64,000 bases of DNA from DATCRE01 sp964235605 (GTDB lineage: Bacteria; Bacteroidota; Bacteroidia; Cytophagales; Cyclobacteriaceae), in contig CAXSCR010000011.1 of assembly GCA_964235605.1 (NCBI GenBank), forward strand, positions 1-64,000. The letters run 5' to 3'. Below, in pieces: positions 43,690 through 53,748 of the stretch (positions within the stretch are counted from its first letter, which is position 1; every line of letters starts with the position of its first letter). A model generated the notes under the pieces. The model did no database searches. It was not told the origin of the DNA and worked only from the letters and a program-made list of their open reading frames with translations. The position numbers were made by a program, and so were the translations under genes.

Positions 43690-45096
43690 TTACTCTACTG
43701 TAAGAATCCAAGTATCTCTGAATGAATATCTGGATTTTTGACGGTAAACGTTTCTTAATTCTTTAGCCTCTTCCATGCTGGGAGTTACACCCATATGCAC
43801 AATATAATATTGGTTTTCAGGGTTAAAGGCTATATCGGCAGGATATCCAGATTTTTTTAATGTCACTGCATAGTTCTTCGCATGTAAGACAGATTCAAAT
43901 GCACCCACTACTACATAATGCCCTTGAGGTAGTTCATTACCGTCCAAAGACTTTGCAACTTCTTTTTTACGTTCCTGTAAATTCTTAGTTGGGTTTTTCA
44001 CTTCAGACTTTGTTTGTTCAGGTAGCTGAATAGGCACAGGCGTGTTAATTGTTTCACTTTCAATTTTGTGAACAGGTTCTGCCTTTTCTTTTTTTGGTTT
44101 TTCAGCAATAGGTTCTTCTACAATCTCGACTTCTTTTTCTGTTTCTTCAGTTTGAGTTTTTTCTGTTATCGATTTTTTAATAGTAGTCCGTGGACGTTCT
44201 TTCTTTCGTTTGCTTAATCGTACAATCAATTGAATTTCATGTGTACCTCCTCCAAGGCTTGTCACTTGGTGAGGAGCAAACTCATATGCGTATCCTAATT
44301 TTATCTTTTCTTTTATCTTGAAACCAAGAAAAGCCGCGGTACCATAGTCTTGCCGAAAAGCACCACCAACCCACGCAACGTCATCAATTTTTAAAACACC
44401 TAAAAGTTCAATTTGCGATGGCCCATTCTCTTCCGTTCGATAGAGTACAAAAGGTTCTATGGAAATTCGTTGATTAAGAATGAAATTATAACTTAGTGAT
44501 GTGATGGTGTTCTGCAGCGGATCAAGCCCTGGTGAGTTGAAATTATTTTCAGATACAAGTTTAGATTTTAAAATACGAGGAAGTGCGAATCCAAATATCA
44601 AATTTTTGAATTGATAATTTAAACCAAACTGACCATCAATACCACTTGTGCTACTTTTTGTAGAAGCTGGTACATCAGGGTTATTAATTTTAGAAAGGTT
44701 TATTCCGCTATTTGAAAAGCCAGCTGAAATCCCAAAACCGATTTTATGAACAGTTGATATACTTTGACCTAAGTAAATCTGGTAACTGAAAGATATTAAG
44801 CCTGTATTGGTATGAAGTACACCAGCCTGGTCATTGAATATATTTATTCCAACTGCTGTTTTATAATTAAGAGGTACTTGAAGATTTAACGTGGCTGTCT
44901 TAGGTGCGCCATCAAAGCCAGACCACCCTTTCCGGAAGTTAAGATAAAGTTCGGTGTGTCCATCCTTAGCTAAGTAAGAAGGGTTGTATAGATATGAATT
45001 TATAAAATAATGATTGTAAACCAATGTCTGACCGAAGGCAGAACTGGCTAGCTTTTGAAGAACCAAAAATAAGAAAAAGGCTTTAAAGAACTTCAT
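43690..45096 (-). CDS. PorP/SprF-family protein fused to a SPOR domain
   Basis: The 468-residue protein has a signal peptide (to SAFGQ), a PorP/SprF beta-barrel (about residues 25-300: YNPSYLAKDGHTELYLNFRKGWSGFDGAPK and strand blocks down to LIVRLS), a Lys/Glu-rich linker (about 300-388) and a C-terminal SPOR domain (about 392-468: HYVVVGAFESVLHAKNYAVT, YYIVHMGV, EAKELRN). SPOR domains bind denuded peptidoglycan glycan strands. PorP/SprF proteins help export of type B T9SS cargo. The cargo gene at 45103-50394 ends six bases upstream, in the same orientation. The SPOR extension is unusual for PorP-type proteins and could anchor the export or display site to the cell wall. Confidence 0.85.
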   Translation of the reverse strand: MKFFKAFFLFLVLQKLASSAFGQTLVYNHYFINSYLYNPSYLAKDGHTELYLNFRKGWSGFDGAPKTATLNLQVPLNYKTAVGINIFNDQAGVLHTNTGLISFSYQIYLGQSISTVHKIGFGISAGFSNSGINLSKINNPDVPASTKSSTSGIDGQFGLNYQFKNLIFGFALPRILKSKLVSENNFNSPGLDPLQNTITSLSYNFILNQRISIEPFVLYRTEENGPSQIELLGVLKIDDVAWVGGAFRQDYGTAAFLGFKIKEKIKLGYAYEFAPHQVTSLGGGTHEIQLIVRLSKRKKERPRTTIKKSITEKTQTEETEKEVEIVEEPIAEKPKKEKAEPVHKIESETINTPVPIQLPEQTKSEVKNPTKNLQERKKEVAKSLDGNELPQGHYVVVGAFESVLHAKNYAVTLKKSGYPADIAFNPENQYYIVHMGVTPSMEEAKELRNVYRQKSRYSFRDTWILTVE

Positions 45097-45102
45097 AGGG
45101 GC

Positions 45103-48100
45103 CTACCTAATTATAGTTACGCTTCCTGTTTTAGGCTTCTCGCCTGAACGGCGAATAACGTAAAAATAAACACCTTCGGGCAATGGTTTGCCATTCGATG
45201 TACCATCCCATTCAACGTCGTAACCAGCGGAGTGATAAACTTTTGACCCCTCTCGATTGTATACATTGATATCTGAGTCTTTATAATCTTCTGCTCTACC
45301 AATATGCCAGGTACCGGGCTTACCGTTTGAATTGAGTGTTTCAGGCCAAAATGCGTTGCTAACACCAGAGGAAACCGTTACCATCAATTCATCTGATGAT
45401 TCTTGTCCATTGTTATCCTTTACAGTTGCTTTAAAACCATACGTTCCTAAAGTTAAACCAGATACCTGCAGTATGTCGGTGGTATCTAAAAGAATGTTAA
45501 TAGGACTACCGAATATTTGTGTCCATTTAAATGAGATCAATCCATTTGTCCCTGCTTCAATTGTTGCGGTAATAGTTGTTGAGTTGTTAGGTAGTTCAAT
45601 AATTGAATCTCCTCTAACTTTAACTGACAGCGGTAAATTTATATCCTTTGACGAAACACTAACTGTTACAAGATCACTATCTGATAGACCTTCGCCATCT
45701 GTTGCTTCAATTTTGAAAACATACGTGCCGGCTTCCAAGTTTGTGAGTGTAAGTATAGCAGTTAACTCTCCAGTTATCGTAACATTATCGCCAGAGACTT
45801 TAGTCCACTTAACTTCTGTTGCACCATCATCTATTACACTGCCTGTTAATGTAATAGTATTGTCTGGTAATTGTAATGATTGGTCGTTTCCTGCATTTGT
45901 GGTAGGTGGAAGGTTGGTTCCTGCTGATAAGACAGTAACGTTAATAAAATCAAAAGCTTGCGCCCCGTCATCATCAGAAACAGTTACCTGGAATTTATAG
46001 GTGCCCTCATCCATCGTATTTATAACCAATGGATTACTATTAGCAGCAATCATTGTGCATGCGGGCCCATTAATTTTAGCCCATTGATATGAAACAATGG
46101 TTCCATCTACATCTTGTGCTGATGCTGTTAATGATGCGTTGTTGATATTAACAACCTTGTCTGACCCTGCATTTACGGTTGGAGGCTGATTGGCAGTCGA
46201 AGCCAACACACCCACCGTGATGTCATCAAAAGCGGTGGCATCCTTGTTATCTGTTGCTGTGAATCTAAATGTATAGAAACCTTCTTTTAAATTATTTACT
46301 GTTAATGTATTGGTATTAATGTTTACCAACGCAACATCAGCACTTCCCTCCACCAATGTCCATACTTTAGATTTAACAAACCCTGCTGCATCCGGATCGA
46401 TAATAATACCATCAAGCGTTATACTCATAGTCAACCCTCCAACGGGTAGAAAAACTTCTTTATCAGACTCTACAATAACAAGCGGTGGTTGATTAGTGGC
46501 TTCGGGATTAACAGTTACTATTACGTCATCATTAGAAACAGCGCCTGTTGGTAAGTTATTATCCTTAACCCTTAACCTAAATTTATAAATACCAGCAATC
46601 AGATTTGAAAGTTGAAGGGATGGTTGCGTTAGTAATCCCGTGGTTACAGTAGGCCCAGATAATTTTACCCATGAATAAGCGACAATAGATCCATCTTCAT
46701 CACTTCCTGAGCCATTGAGGGTTAATATATTCGTTGGTAAAGTTATAATTTGGTCCGCGCCAGTATTTGATTTAGGAGCTTTGTTTGTATTTGCTGGCTT
46801 CACAGTTATCACGACTTCATCAATGGCTGTTGCGTCATTTCCATCGGTAACTTTGAGTTGAAAGGTATAAATTCCCGGAGTTAAGTTTCCAATGGTAACA
46901 GTAGCTGATTGTGGATTACTCAGCGTAATAGCATTGTTGCCTATCTTACTCCATTCATATTTTATGATGGATCCTTCGGGGTCGTTGCCCACCCCAGTAA
47001 GTGTTGTGATGAGCGGTGTTACGTCAACCATGGTTAAGATTTTATCAGTGCCAGCATTTGCTGCAGGAGGTTGATTAACTGCGGCCGGTAAAACCGTTAC
47101 TGAAACTTGTGCAGTGGCTGTTGCTCCAATGTTATCAGTAACCATTAATTGAAAAGTATAATTACCTTCAATCATGTTACTAAGGGATACTGTAGCCGTA
47201 TTATCATTTACTAAAGTTGCTGTAGGTCCGCTTAGGAGAGTCCATTTATATCTACCTATAGACCCATCGACATCAGTTTCCGAACCAATTAAATTTATCG
47301 CATTTATGGGTAAGGTTATCGATTGATTATTGCCTGCGCTAGCTGTAGGTGCTTGGTTAGTCGCTTCTTTAACATTCAGTACAACATCATCGTAACCTGA
47401 AGCTCCAGCAATGTCGGTAACGGTTAATCGAAATGTATAGGAGCCAGAAGTTATAGCCTCTACTGTAAGGGTCTGGGAACCTTGGTTTGTTAATGTAACA
47501 GATGGTAGGCCTATTTGACTCCAATTATAAGATGCTATTGCTCCTTCCGAATCAGCACCTGAACCTGTAAAGTTTGCTGAAGTTGTAGGGAGTGTAATAA
47601 TTTTATCCATGCCAGCGTTGGCTGTGGGTGCTTGGTTAGCAGATCCATTAACAATGATACTGACTTCATCAGTACCTGTCGCACCATCGTCATCTGTTAC
47701 CGTAAGGCGGAAAGTATAATTTCCTACAGAAGTCAAAGCTGAAACAGAAACCGTATTTGTATTTGCATTGGTAAGTGTAGCCGAAGATGGTAGCGAGGTA
47801 ACTTGGGTCCATGAATAACTTACTATTGATCCATCATTGTCAGACCCTGATCCTGTAATGAATGTATTATTTGTTGGGGATGTAATTTTAATATCTGGTC
47901 CGGCTAGTGCAACAGGCGCTACGTTTTGTGCATTGATGATTACGCTAATCTCATCCGTATCTATAGCGCCTTTGCTATCTTTTACCGTTAATTGAAAAGT
48001 ATAAACACCTTCTAGTAAATTAGAAATTTGAAGTGTTGGCGTAGTCTCTCCGGAAAGTGTAGCAGTAAGCAATGGTGAACTCAACTTTAACCAACTATAG

Positions 48101-50394
48101 GTGGCAACGGTGCCATCAGGATCCGAACCTGAACCATTTAACTTGACACTATTTAATGGTAAGGTCATAACTACGTCGTTACCTGCATTTGCAGTCGGCA
48201 GTTGATTAACATCGGCAGGCTGAACGGTTACAGATACGTCGTCAAAATGAGTTAGAGAACTGTTATCAGTTACAGTTAATCTAAACACATAGATGCCTTC
48301 TTGCAGGTTACTTGCAGTTAATGACGATGTATTTTCATTCGCTACAGCAAATGAGGAAGGTCCACTTACTTTTGTCCATGCATAACTAGTTATATTTCCA
48401 TCGCTATCCGTTCCCGAGCCAACTAAAATTATAAAGTTGGTTGGCAGAGCAAGCACCTTATCAGCACCTGCATTGGCGAGAGGCGGGTTAGCTGGTGCAT
48501 TATTAACAGTTACGTTAACATCTGCAAAATTTGTTGCGCCTTGATTATCTGTTACAGTTAAACGGAAGGTATAAATACCAGATGCAGTTAAACCTTTTAT
48601 GGTGACGGTTGGTGAAATTGGATTTTCTATGGTTGCTATCAAAGGAACATCTTCTACCTGAGTCCATGCATAGGTTAAAGCTTTTCCTTCGGGATCACTT
48701 CCTGAACCAACGATGTTTGTTGTTTGCGTGGGCAATGTTAAAATTATATCACCACCTACATTAGCAGTGGGAGTTTGGTTAGTTGCTATTACAGTTACAC
48801 TTACCTGGTCGGATGCACTTCCTCCTTTACCATCTTTAACTGTTAATTGAAAGGTATAATTACCGACAATTAAAGCAGAGAGAGAAACAGTTGATGAAGT
48901 AACGTTTGTCAAAGTAACAGTAGGGCCACTTAATTTTAACCATTGGTAAGTGATTACATCTGCCACGTCTGGGTCGTTTCCTAAGCCCAATAAATTTGTT
49001 GTGTTTGTAGGAAGGTTTATGATTTTATCCGCGCCGGCATTTGCTGTTGGTAGTTGGTTGGCATTGGCTGGCGTTACTGGTACAGTAACATTATCAGTAG
49101 AAGTAGCACCTTGGTTATCTGTAACTTTTAAGGTAAACACATAGATTCCTTGTAGTAATGCACTTAAATTTAATGTAGCCTTATCAGCGCCAACCATAGT
49201 AGCAGTTGGTCCACTTGTTTTGGTCCATAAATAGGTAGTTATTGTTCCATCAACGTCACTACCGCTTCCGATGATAGTAGCGGTATTGGTAGGTAGTTGA
49301 ATTGTTATGTCAGTGCCTGCATTTGCAACTGGTGTTTGATTGGAAGACACAACCGTAATTTTAATATCATCTGAGCCAGATTCAGTTGATGTAGTTGCTG
49401 TTAATCTAAAGGTATAATTGCCAATGATAAGTCCGGTTAGCGAAATGGTTGGTTTATCTGTATTTGTCATCGTAACAGCAGGCCCACTTATTTTAGTCCA
49501 CGCATAAGATGTTATGGGGCCAGCTTCTGAGGAAGCAGTGCCTTTTATATTGGTAGAATTGGTTGGTAGATTAAGCGTTATATCGGCCCCTACAATCACT
49601 TTCAGGCCATTGTTTTTGAATTGTAAAAGCCATTCATACACATTTGGATTATGCAAAGAATGATCAGGTTTATACGCGTTAGTCCAACTATCGTGGCCTA
49701 CACCTGGGTAAATAGTTATAAGTCCTAAGGGATTTGGCGTCGGTATACATTCATTGTAAGCTTTAATCATAGAAACGGTTTTACTATAATTAACCGTTTT
49801 GTCTGCATCACCATGGAAAGCCCAAACAGGAATACCTGCATTAGAAATAAGGCAGGCTTTTGCGGGGTTGTTGCTATGTCCGCAAATAGGAGCTATGGCT
49901 GCTATTTTTTGATTTAGAACGGGATCCTGAACATACCCCCATGTTCCGCCACCTCCTAATGAAAGCCCAGTAAGGTAAATTCTAGATTGATCAATCCGTA
50001 AGTTATTTCTGCAGTATTCAATTACGCCATCGATATAAGATCCTGGCCAGCCAGTGTATTTAGATTTAAGTTGAGGCGAAATTAATATGAATGGAAATTG
50101 ATAGCCAGCTTTTACGTGTTTTGGCGGGCCATTTCTTGCCACATTAGCAAGTGTAGCTTCAGTGTCACCTCTTTCTCCTAATCCATGTAGAAAGAATACA
50201 ATTGGATATTTATTAGTATTGGTATTATAATCAGGTGGCAAATACTCGTAATACCATGTGCCTCCAGGTGTTACTTTTGCGGTTTGATTTTGGGCAGTAG
50301 AGAAATTAAAACAGGCCGTTATTAATATTAAAATTAGAAGGGGTTTGATTAATAATACTGGCTTTTGAGATAAGCGTAATGGATTCGTTTTCAT
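45103..50394 (-). CDS. Giant T9SS-secreted PKD-repeat protein with N-terminal esterase, type B sorting domain
   Basis: This is a 1763-residue protein. A signal peptide (to STAQ, about 1-35) is followed by an alpha/beta-hydrolase (about 36-265) with oxyanion HGLGERGD, nucleophile GLSLGGG at Ser145, an acidic FHGDADK at 196-198 and His234 (GVGHDSW). Then come about 15 PKD-like beta domains of about 90-95 residues (about 263-1679), each starting NQxPxANAGxD and ending in a VxVTV strand, and a type B sorting domain (about 1680-1763: INVYNREGSKVYH, EWDGTSNGKPLPEGVYFYVI). It is likely a surface esterase held on a long stalk. Its catalytic domain is related to that of the 40200 protein. The PorP/SprF-SPOR gene is the likely cognate export partner. 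Confidence 0.88.
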   Translation of the reverse strand: MKTNPLRLSQKPVLLIKPLLILILITACFNFSTAQNQTAKVTPGGTWYYEYLPPDYNTNTNKYPIVFFLHGLGERGDTEATLANVARNGPPKHVKAGYQFPFILISPQLKSKYTGWPGSYIDGVIEYCRNNLRIDQSRIYLTGLSLGGGGTWGYVQDPVLNQKIAAIAPICGHSNNPAKACLISNAGIPVWAFHGDADKTVNYSKTVSMIKAYNECIPTPNPLGLITIYPGVGHDSWTNAYKPDHSLHNPNVYEWLLQFKNNGLKVIVGADITLNLPTNSTNIKGTASSEAGPITSYAWTKISGPAVTMTNTDKPTISLTGLIIGNYTFRLTATTSTESGSDDIKITVVSSNQTPVANAGTDITIQLPTNTATIIGSGSDVDGTITTYLWTKTSGPTATMVGADKATLNLSALLQGIYVFTLKVTDNQGATSTDNVTVPVTPANANQLPTANAGADKIINLPTNTTNLLGLGNDPDVADVITYQWLKLSGPTVTLTNVTSSTVSLSALIVGNYTFQLTVKDGKGGSASDQVSVTVIATNQTPTANVGGDIILTLPTQTTNIVGSGSDPEGKALTYAWTQVEDVPLIATIENPISPTVTIKGLTASGIYTFRLTVTDNQGATNFADVNVTVNNAPANPPLANAGADKVLALPTNFIILVGSGTDSDGNITSYAWTKVSGPSSFAVANENTSSLTASNLQEGIYVFRLTVTDNSSLTHFDDVSVTVQPADVNQLPTANAGNDVVMTLPLNSVKLNGSGSDPDGTVATYSWLKLSSPLLTATLSGETTPTLQISNLLEGVYTFQLTVKDSKGAIDTDEISVIINAQNVAPVALAGPDIKITSPTNNTFITGSGSDNDGSIVSYSWTQVTSLPSSATLTNANTNTVSVSALTSVGNYTFRLTVTDDDGATGTDEVSIIVNGSANQAPTANAGMDKIITLPTTSANFTGSGADSEGAIASYNWSQIGLPSVTLTNQGSQTLTVEAITSGSYTFRLTVTDIAGASGYDDVVLNVKEATNQAPTASAGNNQSITLPINAINLIGSETDVDGSIGRYKWTLLSGPTATLVNDNTATVSLSNMIEGNYTFQLMVTDNIGATATAQVSVTVLPAAVNQPPAANAGTDKILTMVDVTPLITTLTGVGNDPEGSIIKYEWSKIGNNAITLSNPQSATVTIGNLTPGIYTFQLKVTDGNDATAIDEVVITVKPANTNKAPKSNTGADQIITLPTNILTLNGSGSDEDGSIVAYSWVKLSGPTVTTGLLTQPSLQLSNLIAGIYKFRLRVKDNNLPTGAVSNDDVIVTVNPEATNQPPLVIVESDKEVFLPVGGLTMSITLDGIIIDPDAAGFVKSKVWTLVEGSADVALVNINTNTLTVNNLKEGFYTFRFTATDNKDATAFDDITVGVLASTANQPPTVNAGSDKVVNINNASLTASAQDVDGTIVSYQWAKINGPACTMIAANSNPLVINTMDEGTYKFQVTVSDDDGAQAFDFINVTVLSAGTNLPPTTNAGNDQSLQLPDNTITLTGSVIDDGATEVKWTKVSGDNVTITGELTAILTLTNLEAGTYVFKIEATDGEGLSDSDLVTVSVSSKDINLPLSVKVRGDSIIELPNNSTTITATIEAGTNGLISFKWTQIFGSPINILLDTTDILQVSGLTLGTYGFKATVKDNNGQESSDELMVTVSSGVSNAFWPETLNSNGKPGTWHIGRAEDYKDSDINVYNREGSKVYHSAGYDVEWDGTSNGKPLPEGVYFYVIRRSGEKPKTGSVTIIR
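45358..49608 (-). repeat. About 15 tandem PKD-like coding repeats
   Basis: Fifteen modules of about 280 bp can be counted from the recurring NQxPTANAGxD start, SYxWxKxSGP strand and GxYTFxLTVTDNxGA block. The set is strongly periodic, so it also creates long open reading frames on the other strand, which are not genes. Confidence 0.8.
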
Positions 50395-50558
50395 AGGGAG
50401 TGGACGTGGTAGAGTTTATACACACCACTCCATAATGGTAAATGTTACTGGGCTGTTAATTCAATCCACTTAAAGTAATTAAACCCCAATAATGTCATTA
50501 TAGTAATGCTACAATTGCAGCGCTACACCATTCCCCTGATATCCTTACAAATTCTTAG

Positions 50559-51485
50559 CTATTTTTGTTTTTTAAACGGATTAAATGTCTTTTTTAAAGA
50601 CTTTATGCTGCCTTCAATAGAATAATCTCGGTTTTGTGAGTCCTTGGTGTCATGTAGCTTCGGTTTTGAAAAATAATCTCCGAACCTGGCAATCTCGCGC
50701 AAAACACGCTTGATCGTAGCAGTAATAAAACTGCCATCTCTTTCAATGGCTCGCGTACCTGTCCAAGCACGATTAGAAGAGGATCTAATAATGGCCACTT
50801 TTCCGTATTTCATAAGATCAAAACATAGCCGACCATCAAATCCACGCATATGTTTATTTAAATAGCCTTCTTTAACCCCATACTCTTTGATATAACCGAG
50901 GCTAATACCGTACGCATTTAAATGAGGACGTTTAACGTGACGAATGTCACCCATTATATCGCGTAGCAACTCGTAGAAATATAGTTTTAGGCGTGAATGA
51001 TTAGCATCACTTAAATAAGAAAATCTACCGTAGACAAATACATTACCCTCCTTCATTAACTCTTTGGTCATGTTGTCTATCCATGTTGTGGGATATAGAC
51101 AATCTGCATCGGCTGATAAAATGTATTTACCCTTGGCATGTTGTTGACCAAGCTGCCGCGATGGCCCAACACCTTGGATGGGTTGGAGATAGGATTGTAC
51201 CCCTAACTTATCTAATATCTGTTGTGTTCTATCGGTTGAGTTGTTGTTAATAACAATGATGTCAAAGGGTAGGTCTGTTTTGCTTTTGGATAGACTATTT
51301 AGACATTGAATGATGTTCACTTCCTCATTCCAAGCTGCTATAATTACGGTAACAATCGGGTTAGTGCTAATAACACTTTTAAGACGTAGACGAATTTCTT
51401 CTATTCTAAATTCGGGGATTTCTTCCAATCTCGTATGTTCGAGGAGCTCACTATCTATCCACGATGGATTTTTAAACAAATTCAT
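50559..51485 (-). CDS. GT2 glycosyltransferase
   Basis: The 308-residue family 2 glycosyltransferase has TVIIAAWNEEVNIIQCLNSL at the nucleotide end (about residues 44-63), a DAD metal site (ILSADADCLYPTTW), and no obvious membrane spans, so it is probably cytoplasmic or peripheral. It is the most downstream gene of the second polysaccharide cluster, about 210 bases after the GT4-type gene, and may have a separate promoter. Sugar specificity unknown. Confidence 0.85.
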   Translation of the reverse strand: MNLFKNPSWIDSELLEHTRLEEIPEFRIEEIRLRLKSVISTNPIVTVIIAAWNEEVNIIQCLNSLSKSKTDLPFDIIVINNNSTDRTQQILDKLGVQSYLQPIQGVGPSRQLGQQHAKGKYILSADADCLYPTTWIDNMTKELMKEGNVFVYGRFSYLSDANHSRLKLYFYELLRDIMGDIRHVKRPHLNAYGISLGYIKEYGVKEGYLNKHMRGFDGRLCFDLMKYGKVAIIRSSSNRAWTGTRAIERDGSFITATIKRVLREIARFGDYFSKPKLHDTKDSQNRDYSIEGSIKSLKKTFNPFKKQK

Positions 51486-51692
51486 ACTTTAAAAATAGGT
51501 TTGTATAACGCAAAGGATGTTACAGTGATAAGGGTGCAAATTATAAAATAAACAACAAATTTCTCAGGTTTAAAGTACCCAATCAAACAACGGTTTGCGG
51601 GTTGAAGTAATTCATCCCCGTCTTAAATTCAATTGGAAATTGTTTAAGTCATCCATTCGTCTGATATGCATAATCAGAGTTTCTATATATTC

Positions 51693-52823
51693 TCAGCTGC
51701 TTATAATCTTATAGATGTCTAAAGTTTTTAATGCATTGTTTTGCCAGCTAAACGCTTTTGCCCTTTCAATACCTTTTAAAACTAGTTCCTTTTTTAAGGT
51801 CTCATTGCCAAGCAAGTTAATTAATGCGTTTGCAATGTCTTCTGGATTAAAAGGGTCAACGAGTACAGCTGCATCGCCGCTTACTTCTGGCATTGACGAA
51901 GTGTTAGAGGTGATAACCGGAACACCGCATGCCATAGCTTCAACCATCGGTATACCAAAGCTCTCTCTTAAGGAAGGGTATAGGAATGCTTTAGCCATTG
52001 AATATATTGCAGGGAGCTCATGGTTTGGAATGTACCCACAGAATGTTATATAGTCTAGTATTTGTAAGTCACCAATTTTAATAGCAATACTTTGTAAATA
52101 GGTTTTATCTATATCAAGCATTAACAACCTAAAATTTAAACTATTTTTTTTACGAAGTATAGAGAGTGCATTCATAACACCTTCTACATTCTTTTTAGGA
52201 TCTGTATTGCCTAGAAAGAAAACATATTCATCAGGCAGATTATACTTGAGTTTTATCGCTTTTAAAACATCCGGACTTTTTACTCTACTGAAGGTGTCGC
52301 TAACACCATTATAGACTGTTGTTACTTGATTACTCTGTAAGTTAAAATGTTGTACTATTCTGGCTTGCTCATAGTTTGACACTGTAAGTATCTTGGCCGC
52401 TTTGCGTACTACTTGTGGCACATTCCATCTTCTATAAAAGTTGCCGAATATTTGATATAATGTTCCCTTGGTGAAATTAAGTTTCTCAAGGTAGATTATA
52501 TCGTGAAGTGTAATGACAACTGGCGTGTTTGTAAATAACGGAGCCGTATTACTGGTACAATGCAGTAGATCAAGATTGTATTTTTTTATCTCTATTGGTA
52601 GCAGCACCTGTTCCCAGTAGGGATATGGAGCACTTTTAATACGTACTATTTTAAAATTTGCAGTCTCCTTGATAACGCCATTATCTTCGTCATCTTTCAT
52701 GAAAATGATATACTCATTTACCTTGTCGATAACCTGAAGTTTTATAATCAACTCAATGGCCACGATATCCATTCCATGTTTTTTCTTTCGAGAGATCCGT
52801 TGAGCTTCTATGCCAATTTTCAT
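51693..52823 (-). CDS. GT4 glycosyltransferase
   Basis: This GT-B enzyme of about 376 residues starts MKIGIEAQRISRKKKHGMD and ends with the GT4 donor site ESFGIPMVEAMACGVPVIT (the EX7E pair), followed by DAAVLVDPFNPEDIANAL. Such retaining enzymes often transfer mannose, glucose or GlcNAc. Extending the frame to 52886 would overlap the upstream GT2 gene and add a non-family N-terminus, so 52823 is used. It follows the GT2 gene by 11 bases. Confidence 0.88.
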   Translation of the reverse strand: MKIGIEAQRISRKKKHGMDIVAIELIIKLQVIDKVNEYIIFMKDDEDNGVIKETANFKIVRIKSAPYPYWEQVLLPIEIKKYNLDLLHCTSNTAPLFTNTPVVITLHDIIYLEKLNFTKGTLYQIFGNFYRRWNVPQVVRKAAKILTVSNYEQARIVQHFNLQSNQVTTVYNGVSDTFSRVKSPDVLKAIKLKYNLPDEYVFFLGNTDPKKNVEGVMNALSILRKKNSLNFRLLMLDIDKTYLQSIAIKIGDLQILDYITFCGYIPNHELPAIYSMAKAFLYPSLRESFGIPMVEAMACGVPVITSNTSSMPEVSGDAAVLVDPFNPEDIANALINLLGNETLKKELVLKGIERAKAFSWQNNALKTLDIYKIISS

Positions 52824-52834
52824 GAGCGGATACG

Positions 52835-53746
52835 TTAGGCTAATAATTTTACTTTTTCTCCATTTGTCAAATGCGTCACATTCCACATGAATCCTTTCCA
52901 GAAGGCTTGGAGTTGATCTGTCTCACGATTTAATATATATTTAGCAATATTCTTTGGGATTGAAAAAATTAAGAAGAATAGAATCCAGGATATTTTTGAT
53001 AAACCATGCGTGTTTCTACGCATAAAGAGTAATCGATTACGCGTCATGTAGTAAGTCTTAAGCGTAGAGTTCTTACCGACAGACATTGATTCTTTATGAT
53101 ATACTTTTGAAGCAGGAACTACGTGAATTGAGTATCCAAAGTTTTTTATGGTTTCGCACCAATCTAATTCTTCATAATAAAGAAAAAAAATTTCAGGCAT
53201 AACACCTGCCTTGTTGATCACACTTCGTGGTACCATCATTGCAGCCCCGTGCGCTAGGTCTGTCTCACGTAATGTATCGTGCTGACCGTTGTCTTTTTCT
53301 TTATAACCAATTCTTTTGTTACGACCTGTATAGGGATTGATTTTGTAACAACCCGCATATTGTATGGTGTTATCAGAGTTGTAATATATTATCTTAGGTG
53401 AAGCAATACCTGCTTGTGGATTATGCTCAAAGAAATTTACCAATGGCTCCAAAAACCCCTTATCAACTTCTGTATCATTGTTGATAAAGAGTAGATATTT
53501 CCCTGTGGCAATAGCAATTCCTAAATTGTTACCACCTGCAAAACCAAGATTCTCTTTACTTAGAATTAATCGTACCTCTGGAAATTCTCTAATTTTTGCT
53601 TCTGGATTTTCGGGTGAATGATTGTCGACAACAATAATTTCAATATTTGGATACGATATTTTTCGCAGTGATTCTAAAAAGGCACACGTATGGTGAACTT
53701 GATTATAATTTACAGTGATAATGGAAACAAGCGGAGCATTATTCAT
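52835..53746 (-). CDS. GT2 glycosyltransferase, rhamnosyltransferase-like
   Basis: The 303-residue GT2 has the start PLVSIITVNYNQVHHTCAFL, VVDNHSPEN, the metal site FINNDTEV, and FLYYEELDWCETIKNFGYSI, the pattern of WbbL/RfbF-type rhamnosyltransferases. A hydrophobic stretch near residues 250-268 could touch the membrane. It lies two bases after the preceding GT2 gene and is cotranscribed with it. The exact sugar is not certain. Confidence 0.82.
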   Translation of the reverse strand: MNNAPLVSIITVNYNQVHHTCAFLESLRKISYPNIEIIVVDNHSPENPEAKIREFPEVRLILSKENLGFAGGNNLGIAIATGKYLLFINNDTEVDKGFLEPLVNFFEHNPQAGIASPKIIYYNSDNTIQYAGCYKINPYTGRNKRIGYKEKDNGQHDTLRETDLAHGAAMMVPRSVINKAGVMPEIFFLYYEELDWCETIKNFGYSIHVVPASKVYHKESMSVGKNSTLKTYYMTRNRLLFMRRNTHGLSKISWILFFLIFSIPKNIAKYILNRETDQLQAFWKGFMWNVTHLTNGEKVKLLA

Positions 53747-53748
53747 GA

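Noticed and set aside
45332..46000. 222-codon plus-strand frame inside the PKD gene
   Set aside because: Shadow of the periodic PKD repeats; the real gene is on the minus strand with clear domain structure.
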